A DNA stretch of 64,000 nt from contig DPOU01000005.1 of assembly GCA_003539625.1 (NCBI GenBank), positions 12,879 through 76,878 of the forward strand, given 5' to 3'. Origin of the DNA: Acholeplasmatales bacterium. Its GTDB lineage: Bacteria > Bacillota_I > Bacilli_A > ML615J-28 > CAG-313. A program made the translations under genes and the position numbers. The notes under the pieces are model-generated. The model made no database searches. It worked only from the letters and a program-made list of their open reading frames with translations, and was not told where the DNA came from. Below are positions 35,126 to 43,491 of this stretch, one piece after another. Positions within the stretch are counted from its first letter, which is position 1. Every line of letters begins with the position of its first letter.

Positions 35126-36265
35126 ATGAAAATATTTGGAATTATTATGGAAACTAATCCATTACATAACGGACATTCATATTTCATAAAGAAAATAAAA
35201 GAAATTTATCAACCTGATGTTTTAATTGCCATTACCTCTACTTCTTTTACAATGAGAGGTGATATTTCCGTAATTGATAAATTTACCAAAACCGACCAAT
35301 TACTAGATGCAGGTATTGATATTATATTAGAACTACCTTTCACACTAGCACTTCAAAGTGCTGACTATTTTGCAAAAAACGCTATAGAGATATTAAATGG
35401 TATAAAAATTACTGATTTAGTATTTGGAAGTGAAATAGATAACTATGAATTTTACGATAAATGCTTGAATATCATTAATAACTTTAATAATTATGATAAT
35501 AAATTCAGTAAAAAACAAAACATCAATACTCTATTAACTGAGGCAAACCTAACCAAAGATGAAATTAATATTTTTAATAAACCAAACTTTACATTATCAC
35601 TACAATATGTAAATTACATTAAAAATAATAATTTAAACATTAATTATCACATAATTAAAAGAATAGATAATGATTATTACGATGAAGTTGCAACCACAAA
35701 TATAGCAAGTGCAACAACACTTAGGAAATATTTACTAGATGGTAAAGAAATAAATAATTATGTACCATACTACACAAATAATTATGTGAATGAAAAATTA
35801 GCAAAAAATAATTTATTTACAGTAGTAAAATACAAATATTTGATTAATAATAATATTAATTACATAGATAATGAAGGTATAACTAATTATATAATTAATA
35901 ACGGAAATTTTAATAATAATTTTGATGAATTAATAGATAGTTTAAAAAATAAAAAATATACCGCATCAAGAATAAGGCGCACAATCTTACAATATATTTT
36001 AAATACCCAATATGATTCTTCTATTAACTATAAAAACTATTTAAGAATACTTGGAATAAATAAAACAGGTTTAAAATATCTTAACACACTTCCCAAAGAA
36101 ACTAAGAATCAACTATTTTCAAGTCCAAATGAAAAAAATAGTTTAAATAATAATATGAATACTATTTTAAATACCGAAATAGATGCAACAAAATTATTTG
36201 GAATTATTACAAATAATCTTGAGATTTATAAAAATGAATACAAATTACCAATAAGGAAGGAATAA
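35126..36265 (+). CDS. tmcAL: tRNA(Met) cytidine acetate ligase (TmcAL/YlbM family)
   Basis: TmcAL acetylates the wobble cytidine of elongator tRNA-Met using acetate and ATP. The N-terminal nucleotidyltransferase motif is GIIMETNPLHNGHSYFIKK (HxGH), followed by AITSTSFTMRGDISVIDKF, ELPFTLALQSADYFAKNA and LVFGSEIDN. The middle shows TASRIRRTILQYILN. At 379 residues the length is close to YlbM. The C-terminal part is unusually rich in Asn/Tyr. Followed after 2 bases by mrp. Confidence 0.9.
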   Translation: MKIFGIIMETNPLHNGHSYFIKKIKEIYQPDVLIAITSTSFTMRGDISVIDKFTKTDQLLDAGIDIILELPFTLALQSADYFAKNAIEILNGIKITDLVFGSEIDNYEFYDKCLNIINNFNNYDNKFSKKQNINTLLTEANLTKDEINIFNKPNFTLSLQYVNYIKNNNLNINYHIIKRIDNDYYDEVATTNIASATTLRKYLLDGKEINNYVPYYTNNYVNEKLAKNNLFTVVKYKYLINNNINYIDNEGITNYIINNGNFNNNFDELIDSLKNKKYTASRIRRTILQYILNTQYDSSINYKNYLRILGINKTGLKYLNTLPKETKNQLFSSPNEKNSLNNNMNTILNTEIDATKLFGIITNNLEIYKNEYKLPIRKE

Positions 36266-36267
36266 AA

Positions 36268-37272
36268 ATGAACTTAAATGAATTAAAACAAAAATTAAAT
36301 GTCTTAGTAGACCCTTCAAATGGTTTTACAATTGGCGAAACTAACTCCATTAAACACGTTAGTTATGACGAAGAAAAAGATATCGTTATTCTAACAATCG
36401 CAATGGGAAGACTTGGTGGTGAAAATGAAAAGAATTTTCGTCGTAGTATTGCTAAAGTAGTTAAAGTTGATTGTGGTTATAAAGGATTACAACTTCAATT
36501 AGATGAATCTAAAGTATTTGGTAGCATTACTCAAAAACCAATTCATTTCATTGGCGTTATTAGTGGTAAAGGTGGCGTTGGTAAGAGTAGCGTTGCGGCA
36601 AACATTGCTTATAGAATGGCTAAAAGAAACATAAAAGTTGGAGTAATTGACGCAGATATTTATGGTTCAAGTATTCCTACTATATTTGAAACTACAAATG
36701 CTAGACCTCATTTTGATGAAAATAAAAACATTTTACCTATTGAAAAAGATGGTATTGAAATTATATCTACTGAATTTTTTACAGAACCTGGTCAACCTGT
36801 ATTATGGCGTGGCGGAATGCTAAATAGTATGATTTCCCACTTCTTCTATGATGTAAAGTGGCATGATGATACTCAATATATCATTGTCGACTTTCCTCCT
36901 GGAACTGGTGATGTTACCTTAGATATTAAGTCAATCATTCCTCAAGCTGAGATGATTATTGTCACTACTCCTCATCCTTCAGCAAGCCACGTTGCAATAA
37001 AGGCTGGTCATGCCGCAAAAACTCTAGGTCATAATATTTTAGGAGTTATTGAAAATATGGCTTATTTCATCAATCCTGTTAATGGTGAAAAAGAAAAAAT
37101 ATTTGGTGAAGGTGGAGGATTAATGGTAGCTAAAGGACTTGAAACTGAATTGATTGCCCAAATACCTATTGGACAACCTAAACATCATCAGGATCTTTTC
37201 GAAATTGATGAAGAAATTGGTAAAGTATACGATGAAATCGTAGATTATATAATATTTAAAGTAGAAAATTAA
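36268..37272 (+). CDS. Mrp/NBP35-family P-loop ATPase (Fe-S carrier type), no CxxC
   Basis: A 334-residue protein with an N-terminal MIP18/DUF59-like domain (about 1-90). The MinD-like ATPase follows: deviant Walker A GVISGKGGVGKSSVAANIAY, DADIYGSSIPTIF, and IIVDFPPGTGDVTLDIKSI. Family members carry Fe-S clusters between two subunits on a CxxC near ENMxYF; here that place reads IENMAYFINPVNGEKEKIFG with no cysteine. It may therefore be a regulator like SalA or an ATPase without cluster binding. Good AGGAAGG ribosome site; terminator follows. Confidence 0.9.
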   Translation: MNLNELKQKLNVLVDPSNGFTIGETNSIKHVSYDEEKDIVILTIAMGRLGGENEKNFRRSIAKVVKVDCGYKGLQLQLDESKVFGSITQKPIHFIGVISGKGGVGKSSVAANIAYRMAKRNIKVGVIDADIYGSSIPTIFETTNARPHFDENKNILPIEKDGIEIISTEFFTEPGQPVLWRGGMLNSMISHFFYDVKWHDDTQYIIVDFPPGTGDVTLDIKSIIPQAEMIIVTTPHPSASHVAIKAGHAAKTLGHNILGVIENMAYFINPVNGEKEKIFGEGGGLMVAKGLETELIAQIPIGQPKHHQDLFEIDEEIGKVYDEIVDYIIFKVEN

Positions 37273-37275
37273 GAA

Positions 37276-37318
37276 AAAGAGCATTAAATAGCAACACCTA
37301 TTTAATGCTCTTTACTTT
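37276..37318. terminator. Bidirectional terminator between mrp and DUF1292 genes
   Basis: A 16-bp perfect stem AAAGAGCATTAAATAG / CTATTTAATGCTCTTT with a 6-base loop, with T-runs on both strands, ends two convergent operons. Confidence 0.92.
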
Positions 37319-37323
37319 TTTTA

Positions 37324-37665
37324 TTAGTTGCGATCTGGACAATCTGAAACTTCACAACCTTCGCAGCTTTCACCACATTGATTGTTGAAATCACTTACAG
37401 CAGATTGGATATATTCCCATTCTTCATCAGTTTCAATTTCAGATAATTCTCCACTCCCATCTTCAGTTTCAACATAGCTTGCAGCCATTAGTGGAATTTC
37501 ATCTTCGTCATTATCGACATCATTTAATTCTGAAACTTCGTAAAATACAACATACTTTTTACCAAATTCTTCAGATTCCAAAGTAAATAAAATTTGGCAT
37601 AATTTTTCATTACCTTCTGAATCAATAATTGTTAATTGTCCATCGATTGGATTTTGATTATTCAT
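37324..37665 (-). CDS. DUF1292 (YrzB-like) protein with Cys-rich tail
   Basis: A 113-residue acidic protein. The DUF1292 core is LTIIDSEGNEKLCQILFTLE, then GKKYVVFYE, EIPLMAASYVE and TDEEWEYIQSAVSDF. The C-terminus adds a cysteine cluster, CGESCEGC, EVSDC, PDRN, with C-x3-C-x2-C-x4-C spacing, suggesting metal binding. In Bacillus the order alaS-yrzL-yrrK-yrzB is conserved; here the IreB (yrzL) gene is absent. The function of the family is unknown. Confidence 0.85.
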   Translation of the reverse strand: MNNQNPIDGQLTIIDSEGNEKLCQILFTLESEEFGKKYVVFYEVSELNDVDNDEDEIPLMAASYVETEDGSGELSEIETDEEWEYIQSAVSDFNNQCGESCEGCEVSDCPDRN

Positions 37666-37679
37666 TTTTTTCTCCTTTT

Positions 37680-38099
37680 TTATCTATTGATACTATCTAA
37701 ATAAGACTGTAGAATTAGTGTCGCAGCAAGGGTATCAACCTTATTTTTGCGTTTTGATCTACTTAAGTCAGCTGATATCATCATCTTCGTTACTTCTACT
37801 GTCGTTAATCTTTCGTCGTATAAAATTACTTCAAGTCCTGTGGCTTCTTCAAGCATTTTTTTGAATTCCAAAACATACTCTGATTGGAATCCTAAGGTAC
37901 CATTCATATTCTTAGGTAGACCCATAACGATTTTTTCGATTTTTCTATCAACGATATACATTTTAACATATTCAAGACACTTTTGCAAATCTTTTTCTCT
38001 AAAACGTACGGTTGTAATAGATGTTGCGATTGTCCCAGTTGGATCACTTATCGCAATTCCACAAGTTCTATTGCCTAAGTCTAATCCTATATATCGCAT
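37680..38099 (-). CDS. ruvX: Putative Holliday-junction resolvase / pre-16S rRNA nuclease YqgF
   Basis: A 139-residue RNase H-fold protein: MRYIGLDLGNRTCGIAISD holds the first catalytic Asp; IVMGLPKNMNGTLG, LYDERLTTVEVTKMM and KNKVDTLAATLILQSYL follow with the Glu and Asp. YqgF matures the 5' end of 16S rRNA in E. coli. Its start overlaps the alaS stop by 13 bases, as in many Firmicutes. Confidence 0.94.
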   Translation of the reverse strand: MRYIGLDLGNRTCGIAISDPTGTIATSITTVRFREKDLQKCLEYVKMYIVDRKIEKIVMGLPKNMNGTLGFQSEYVLEFKKMLEEATGLEVILYDERLTTVEVTKMMISADLSRSKRKNKVDTLAATLILQSYLDSINR

Positions 38100-40795
38100 T
38101 TAATTTTTTCCTCTACTAATTTCAAAGCTTCAACAAGTTTATTGACTTCTTTACCACCTGCTTGTGCGAAATCATTTCGACCTCCGCCATTTCCACCAGT
38201 CGCGACTGCGGCAACTTTAACTAATTGACCACAATTTACATTGTTACCAACTGCTTTAGCGATAAAATTGATACGACTATTGTCAATTACATCAGCGAAA
38301 AACAAAATTGAACTTTGGTAATCAAGAGCAATTTTATCAACAATGTCTTTTAGTGCTTTAGGATCAATATTTTCAACCTGTTGAATTATTACTGTTGTAC
38401 TATTAATAACATAAGCATTTTTTTCAAATACTTTGTAATCAGCAGATTCCATATTACGTTTTTGACTATCGCAAGACTTTTCTAATTCTTTTTGAATTTT
38501 TTTAGCATTGTTGCAACATTCACGATAATTAATAATATCTTGATAGCTACCTACTATACTTGGTAAAACGAAATTTGGTTTAGTTAGCTTAATGTTTTCT
38601 TTTTCAGCAGTTTTTACTAAATCATTACATTTGTTTATTACATCTAGTATGACATCTTTAGTATTTTTAACGGCATTTTGAATTTCATCAAAAATATTAT
38701 CACTTGCAACTGCTTCTATTCTAAAAATGCCTGAACCTTTAGATTCAATACTTGTAATAGCAAAGTTTTTAATATCACTAGTGTTTTTAACGTGAGTACC
38801 ACCACATAATTCTTTACTAAAAGTCATATCTACTAATCTAACAACATCACCATATTTTTCACCAAATAGCGCTTGAGCGCCTAACTTTTTAGCATTTTCC
38901 AAAGATGTTTCAATAGTTTTTACTTCATAACCTTTCTTTATGGCATCAAGAACAATTTCTTCAACTTTTAAAATTTCTTCTACTGTTAAATTTTGATAGT
39001 GATTAAAATCAAAACGAAGATTCTCTTTTGTTACTTGTGAACCATGTTGAACTACATGTTGACCAAGTACTTCTCGTAATGCTTGATTTAAAAGGTGAGT
39101 AGCTGAATGATTTTGGCTTACCGCAAGTCGGTAATCAGCATTTACACACGCTAAAACAATGTCATCAACTGAAATTTCTTGATTCTTAAAATCAACACTA
39201 TGGGCATGTTGGCCATTAGGAAGTTTGAAAGTATCCAAAACATCAAAGTTTTGACCTTTATATGTAAATATACCTTGGTCACCAGCTTGTCCACCCATTT
39301 CTGCGTAGAATGGAGTTTTTTCCAATACAACAAATAGTAAACCATTGGCTTTATTTACTTTCTTACCATCTTTAAATAATCCAATTACAGTGCTTTCTTG
39401 TTCTAACGTCGTGTAACCAACAAATTCTGATTTTCTTTTAAAGTTCAAATATTCTTCATTTTGAATATTCATTGATTGTTCATTTGAACGAGCATTTCTA
39501 GCGCGATTTTTTTGTTTTTCAAGTTCTTCGTTAAATCCTACTATATCTACTGTGAAGCCATTATCACTTGCGGCTTCTTGAGTAAGTTCAATTGGAAAAC
39601 CAAAAGTATCATATAATAAGAAAGCAGAAGCACCACTGATAACTTTTTCTTTAGAATTACTCATTATATCATTTAATTTCTTTTCACCAGTAGCTAAAGT
39701 TTTTAAGAAATTTTCTTCTTCTGTTTTAATGATTTTTTCGATTATTGCTTGTTTATCAACTAAGTAACTATAAAAATCTTTCATATTATCAATTACGATG
39801 CTAACCATTTGATATAAGAAAGGTTGTTTAATACCTAATTTTTTACCATAACGCACTGCTCTTCTTAAAATACGTCTTAAAACATAGCCGCGACCTTCAT
39901 TAGCAAAAGTTGCGCCATCTGCAATCGCAAATGTAACACTTCTTACATGGTCAACTATAACTCTAAATGCCATTTTGTAAGCAGGGTTATCGTAAGAGCA
40001 ACCAGTATGTTGTTCTAAGAATTTAATCATCGGCATAAATAAATCAGTTTCATAGTTAGTTTCAGTTTCTTGAAATATACATGCTAGTCTTTCTAATCCG
40101 CTACCTGTATCAATATTTTTGCTAGGTAATTCAGGATATTGTTCTCTTGGTAGACCACTAACTGAATTGTATTGACTAAATACAATGTTCCAAATTTCGA
40201 TATAGCGATCATTTTCAATGTCTTTTCTTAGTAAATCTAACCCGATATTATTAGGGTCATACTTTGTACCTCTATCATAAAAGATTTCGGTATCTGGTCC
40301 ACATGGTCCTTCGCCAATTTCCCAAAAGTTGTCGGCAATCGGAACTAAATGGCTTGCTTCAACTCCTAATGATTGCCATTTTTCAAAAGTATCTTTGTCT
40401 TCAGGGTAATAAGTAATATAAATATTATTTTTATCTAGGGCAAACCAATCTGGGCTAAATAGTAATTCATATGCCCAAGTTAATACTTCATTTCTAAAAT
40501 AATCACCAATTGAAAAGTTTCCTAACATCTCGAAAAAAGTATGATGTCTAGCGGTTTTACCAACATTTTCAATATCGTTAGTTCTAATTGATTTTTGAGC
40601 ATTAGTCATTCTTGGATTTTTAGGTTTTTCACGACCATCAAAATATTTCTTTAATGGTGCAACACCAGCATTTATCCATAATAAAGTTGGATCATTATGA
40701 GGAATAAGTGATGCACTTGGTATTATTTCGTGACCTTTACTTTTAAAAAATTCAAGCCACATACTACGTATTTGATTTCCTGTTAATTTCTTCAT
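38087..40795 (-). CDS. alaS: Alanine--tRNA ligase
   Basis: A full-length 902-residue AlaRS. Class II catalytic core: KKLTGNQIRSMWLEFFKSKGH, LLWINAGVAPLKKYFDG, HHTFFEMLGNFSIGDYF and GSGLERLA. The editing domain has zinc ligands HSATHLLNQAL (HxxxH) and CGGTHVKNT (CxxxH). The C-terminal C-Ala region ends GGNGGGRNDFAQAGG. ATG 40795 follows AAAGGAA. It is under T-box control and co-transcribed with ruvX and the DUF1292 gene. Confidence 0.97.
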   Translation of the reverse strand: MKKLTGNQIRSMWLEFFKSKGHEIIPSASLIPHNDPTLLWINAGVAPLKKYFDGREKPKNPRMTNAQKSIRTNDIENVGKTARHHTFFEMLGNFSIGDYFRNEVLTWAYELLFSPDWFALDKNNIYITYYPEDKDTFEKWQSLGVEASHLVPIADNFWEIGEGPCGPDTEIFYDRGTKYDPNNIGLDLLRKDIENDRYIEIWNIVFSQYNSVSGLPREQYPELPSKNIDTGSGLERLACIFQETETNYETDLFMPMIKFLEQHTGCSYDNPAYKMAFRVIVDHVRSVTFAIADGATFANEGRGYVLRRILRRAVRYGKKLGIKQPFLYQMVSIVIDNMKDFYSYLVDKQAIIEKIIKTEEENFLKTLATGEKKLNDIMSNSKEKVISGASAFLLYDTFGFPIELTQEAASDNGFTVDIVGFNEELEKQKNRARNARSNEQSMNIQNEEYLNFKRKSEFVGYTTLEQESTVIGLFKDGKKVNKANGLLFVVLEKTPFYAEMGGQAGDQGIFTYKGQNFDVLDTFKLPNGQHAHSVDFKNQEISVDDIVLACVNADYRLAVSQNHSATHLLNQALREVLGQHVVQHGSQVTKENLRFDFNHYQNLTVEEILKVEEIVLDAIKKGYEVKTIETSLENAKKLGAQALFGEKYGDVVRLVDMTFSKELCGGTHVKNTSDIKNFAITSIESKGSGIFRIEAVASDNIFDEIQNAVKNTKDVILDVINKCNDLVKTAEKENIKLTKPNFVLPSIVGSYQDIINYRECCNNAKKIQKELEKSCDSQKRNMESADYKVFEKNAYVINSTTVIIQQVENIDPKALKDIVDKIALDYQSSILFFADVIDNSRINFIAKAVGNNVNCGQLVKVAAVATGGNGGGRNDFAQAGGKEVNKLVEALKLVEEKIKCDI

Positions 40796-40832
40796 GTTTT
40801 TTTCCTTTCAAAATTATTAGTTTATATCAACA

Positions 40833-40863
40833 AAATAAAAATCGTTCCTATTAAGGAACGATT
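40833..40863 (-). terminator. T-box-controlled terminator of alaS
   Basis: The stem AATCGTTCCT-TAAT-AGGAACGATT (40840-40863) is followed by TTTATTTT on the minus strand. Confidence 0.88.
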
Positions 40864-41035
40864 CTAAATCGCGGTACCATCCTACTTTGCATTAACATGC
40901 ACACCTCTTTGGTTTTAACGCAGTTCCTGCGGGAAGGATTAATTCCACTATAAAGGAGCTTCAAGTAAGGGTAATATAGTTTTGCACCAACCAACTATTC
41001 TCTAAAATTTACTATCTTACTTTACTGATCTTTAA
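40833..41035 (-). ncRNA. T-box leader of alaS
   Basis: T-box motif TGGTACCGCG at 40870-40879 (minus). Stem I has AGAGAATAGTTGGTTGGTG at about 40986-41005. The specifier is GCT (Ala), seen in TTGAAGCTCC near 40956-40965, directly after the usual GAA. The transcript probably starts just after the 808-residue membrane protein gene; I saw no strong promoter box. Confidence 0.92.
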
Positions 41036-41045
41036 TATGTTTTAA

Positions 41046-43472
41046 TTATGCAGCTTTTTCTTCTTCAGGCTTTTCTACTTTTTTAGTTGTTGTTTTTCTT
41101 GTGGTGGTAGCCTTTTTTGTTGTTGAAGTTGCTTTTTTAGTTGTTGTAGAAGCAGTTTTCTTGGTAGTTGAAGCTGGTTTCTTAGCTGTTGTTGCTTTTT
41201 TAACTACTACAGGTTCTTCAGCTTTAGCTTCTAGATTTTGTTCATCCATTTCAGCTTGTTTTTTAGCTTCATCAAGAATTCTAGCAACTTCTTTTTCAGC
41301 GTCTTTTACAGCCTTTTCAGCTTCTTTAGCCTTCTTATCAGCCTCTCTTGCTTTTCTAGCAACTTCTCTTTCAGCATCTTTTACGGCTTTTTCAGCTTCT
41401 CTTGCTTTCTTAGCGGCTTCTTTTTCGGCATCTTTTACAGCTTTTTCAGCTTCCTTGGCTTTCTTAGCTGCTTCTGCTTCAGCTTCTTTAACCAAACGTT
41501 CTGCATGTTCAGCGGCTTCACGTTTTGTTCTTTCTGCTTCTTCTTCAGCGGCTTTTCTTCTTGCTTCTTCTTCTTCAGCATTTGCTTGAAGCTCAGCTTC
41601 TTTTGCACGAAGTTCAGCTTCTTTAGCTAATAATTCTTCTTCTTTAGCTTTTCTTGCGGCTTCTTCTTCAGCTTCTTTTGCTTGTCTGATTGCTTCTTCT
41701 TTAGCCTTTTGAGCTTCTTCTTTAGCTTTTCTTGCGGCTTCTCTTTCTGCCTCTTTAGCTAAACGTTCAGCTTCTTTAGCTTGACGTAATGCTTCTTTTT
41801 CAGCTTCTTTGGCTTGACGTTGTGCTTCTTTTTCGTTATCAGCAAGAATCTTTTCAGCCATCTTAACTTTTTCACGATTCAAACGTTCTTCCTCTTTACG
41901 TTTAGCCTCTTCAGCTTTTTGAGCCTCTTTAGCTTCAATTGCAGCTTGTTCTGCAGCTAATTCAGCAGTTAACGATTCTTCAACTAATTTCTTTATGAAA
42001 TCAGCTTCTAATTCGCCCTTATTAACAATTTTCAACCAGTTACCACCTTTAGGGGTATTGGCAACTGAAACAATGCCAGGGAAGCCTTGAAGATAAGTAA
42101 TTAAATTACTTTCATCAACTACGTAAGTAATACGATAATCACTTGAAGTCTTTTGTGTAATCAAATATGGTTTCTTGCCAACAAGGAATTTATGTTGAGT
42201 ACCTTTAGGATTAACAACTACGCTTAAATCAGCATGATTTAAACTTGAAGCAAATTTAACCAATTCGTCATAAGGATAAACAAATTCTTTTTCTTTCTTA
42301 GTAGCATCTGTCTGAACTTTTTGAACTGGTTTAGGAGTTTCTTCAACTACTTCTGATTTAGTAGATTCTAATTCAGCCTTTTCTTTTGATAATGCTTCAA
42401 CTTTTGCTTGTAAATCAGCTTTTTCTTGTTCAAATACAGCAAGTTCTGAATCATATTCAGCATTTTCTTTTTCAATTGCAGAATTTACTAATTCTAATTC
42501 ACGTTTGATTGCGGCAAGTTCAGTTAAAGCAACTTCTTTCTTAACTTGGTTTTTAAGATCAGTATATGCTTCAACAAGTTTATGATTCTTTGATTGTTCA
42601 GTTAATTCACGTTCTTTAGTATTTTTTAATTCTTGTTTTAAATTGTCTAAACGGTTAGATAGCTTTTCAATTTTTGCATTTAATTCAGGTGCATTAACTT
42701 TTTCTTTTTCTTGATAGATATCAACGCTCAATCTTTCACTAGTATAATTTAACATAGAATATAGAATAACTAATTCAGCATTAAAATATTCGTCATCATG
42801 GCGTTGTTGCCATTCTTCAAGTAATTCTTCTTTAGATTTTTCAGTAAATTCTTCTCTTGTATCATATGTAGATTTCATTCTTGCAAAGAAAGTTACTAAT
42901 ACAATTGCACTAAATAATAAGCATATGATAATATTCCAAGCATTAGTATTTACAAGTTCAACTGTTGTGTGATAATTGTTAAGAACTTTTGAACGTAAAA
43001 GTATCATGTCAACAGCAAATATTACATATACAAATACATCAAATAATGATATTTGGAATTTTGTAGCTTTAATTGCTAATTTATCAACGTTGAATAAGCA
43101 AACAGTTAATCCAACAATTTCTAAGCCAAGTGCAATTGAAAGATAAATGAATTTACTATATGTGAACACACTTGTTGGAGTAGCACGCGCCATTAAGAAT
43201 ACTACGTAAAGTGAAGATATAATAGTATATGCAAAAATAGGCATATAGCTAATTAGTGAAACACTACGATCGACAGGGCGATAACTATCAAATTTACGAA
43301 CAGTAATGAAAATGTTCAAAATGATAATAATTGCTGGAATTATTAAATATTTAATAATTACTTCAGCTTTTGGCATATATTTACCACCGAAAGGAATGGC
43401 AGCAATAAAACAAATAATTAATGCTATTGATGCTAATTTAAATATTAAACTACGATTTTTTTCAGACATCAT
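41046..43472 (-). CDS. Large membrane protein: 6 TM, coiled coils, MmcQ/YjbR-like domain, TTKK tail
   Basis: An 808-residue protein of no family I recognise as a whole. Six hydrophobic helices (about 9-28, 38-58, 72-96, 106-128, 141-160, 178-197) are followed by a cytoplasmic part. Coiled coil runs about 255-375. A globular domain (397-503) has NPKG, VGKKPYL, DYRITYVV, GFPGIVSV and NWLKIVNKG, a pattern like MmcQ/YjbR (CyaY-like fold). A charged Ala/Glu/Lys helix covers about 505-745, with near-repeats of EAEKAVKDAEKE. A tail (about 757-800) of TTKKATS-type repeats resembles histone H1 C-termini. Its neighbour at 43492 shares the plan. Function unknown; nucleic-acid tethering is a guess. Confidence 0.85.
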   Translation of the reverse strand: MMSEKNRSLIFKLASIALIICFIAAIPFGGKYMPKAEVIIKYLIIPAIIIILNIFITVRKFDSYRPVDRSVSLISYMPIFAYTIISSLYVVFLMARATPTSVFTYSKFIYLSIALGLEIVGLTVCLFNVDKLAIKATKFQISLFDVFVYVIFAVDMILLRSKVLNNYHTTVELVNTNAWNIIICLLFSAIVLVTFFARMKSTYDTREEFTEKSKEELLEEWQQRHDDEYFNAELVILYSMLNYTSERLSVDIYQEKEKVNAPELNAKIEKLSNRLDNLKQELKNTKERELTEQSKNHKLVEAYTDLKNQVKKEVALTELAAIKRELELVNSAIEKENAEYDSELAVFEQEKADLQAKVEALSKEKAELESTKSEVVEETPKPVQKVQTDATKKEKEFVYPYDELVKFASSLNHADLSVVVNPKGTQHKFLVGKKPYLITQKTSSDYRITYVVDESNLITYLQGFPGIVSVANTPKGGNWLKIVNKGELEADFIKKLVEESLTAELAAEQAAIEAKEAQKAEEAKRKEEERLNREKVKMAEKILADNEKEAQRQAKEAEKEALRQAKEAERLAKEAEREAARKAKEEAQKAKEEAIRQAKEAEEEAARKAKEEELLAKEAELRAKEAELQANAEEEEARRKAAEEEAERTKREAAEHAERLVKEAEAEAAKKAKEAEKAVKDAEKEAAKKAREAEKAVKDAEREVARKAREADKKAKEAEKAVKDAEKEVARILDEAKKQAEMDEQNLEAKAEEPVVVKKATTAKKPASTTKKTASTTTKKATSTTKKATTTRKTTTKKVEKPEEEKAA
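41084..41195 (-). repeat. Coding repeat: Lys/Thr/Ser/Ala-rich tail
   Basis: Residues about 760-797 of the 808-residue protein consist of short, imperfect units such as TTKKTAS, TTTKKAT and STTKKATT. The composition is strongly basic and lacks acidic residues. Confidence 0.8.
41270..41495 (-). repeat. Coding repeat: EAEKAVKDAEKE units
   Basis: Three near-identical units (KEAEKAVKDAEKEAAKKA, REAEKAVKDAEREVARKA, KEAEKAVKDAEKEVARIL) predict a long charged helix. A looser KEAEKEALRQA / KEAEREAARKA array lies at about 41590-41816. Confidence 0.8.
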
Positions 43473-43491
43473 AATTATCTACCTATCCTCT

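Noticed and set aside
41101..41630. Long + strand frames rich in Ala/Ser/Phe
   Set aside because: They are mirror images of the Ala/Glu/Lys-rich repeat coding of the 808-residue protein; they lack ribosome sites and family features.
41590..41816. Tandem DNA repeats as a possible CRISPR or satellite
   Set aside because: The repeats keep codon phase, vary at third positions and encode a charged helix; there are no spacers.
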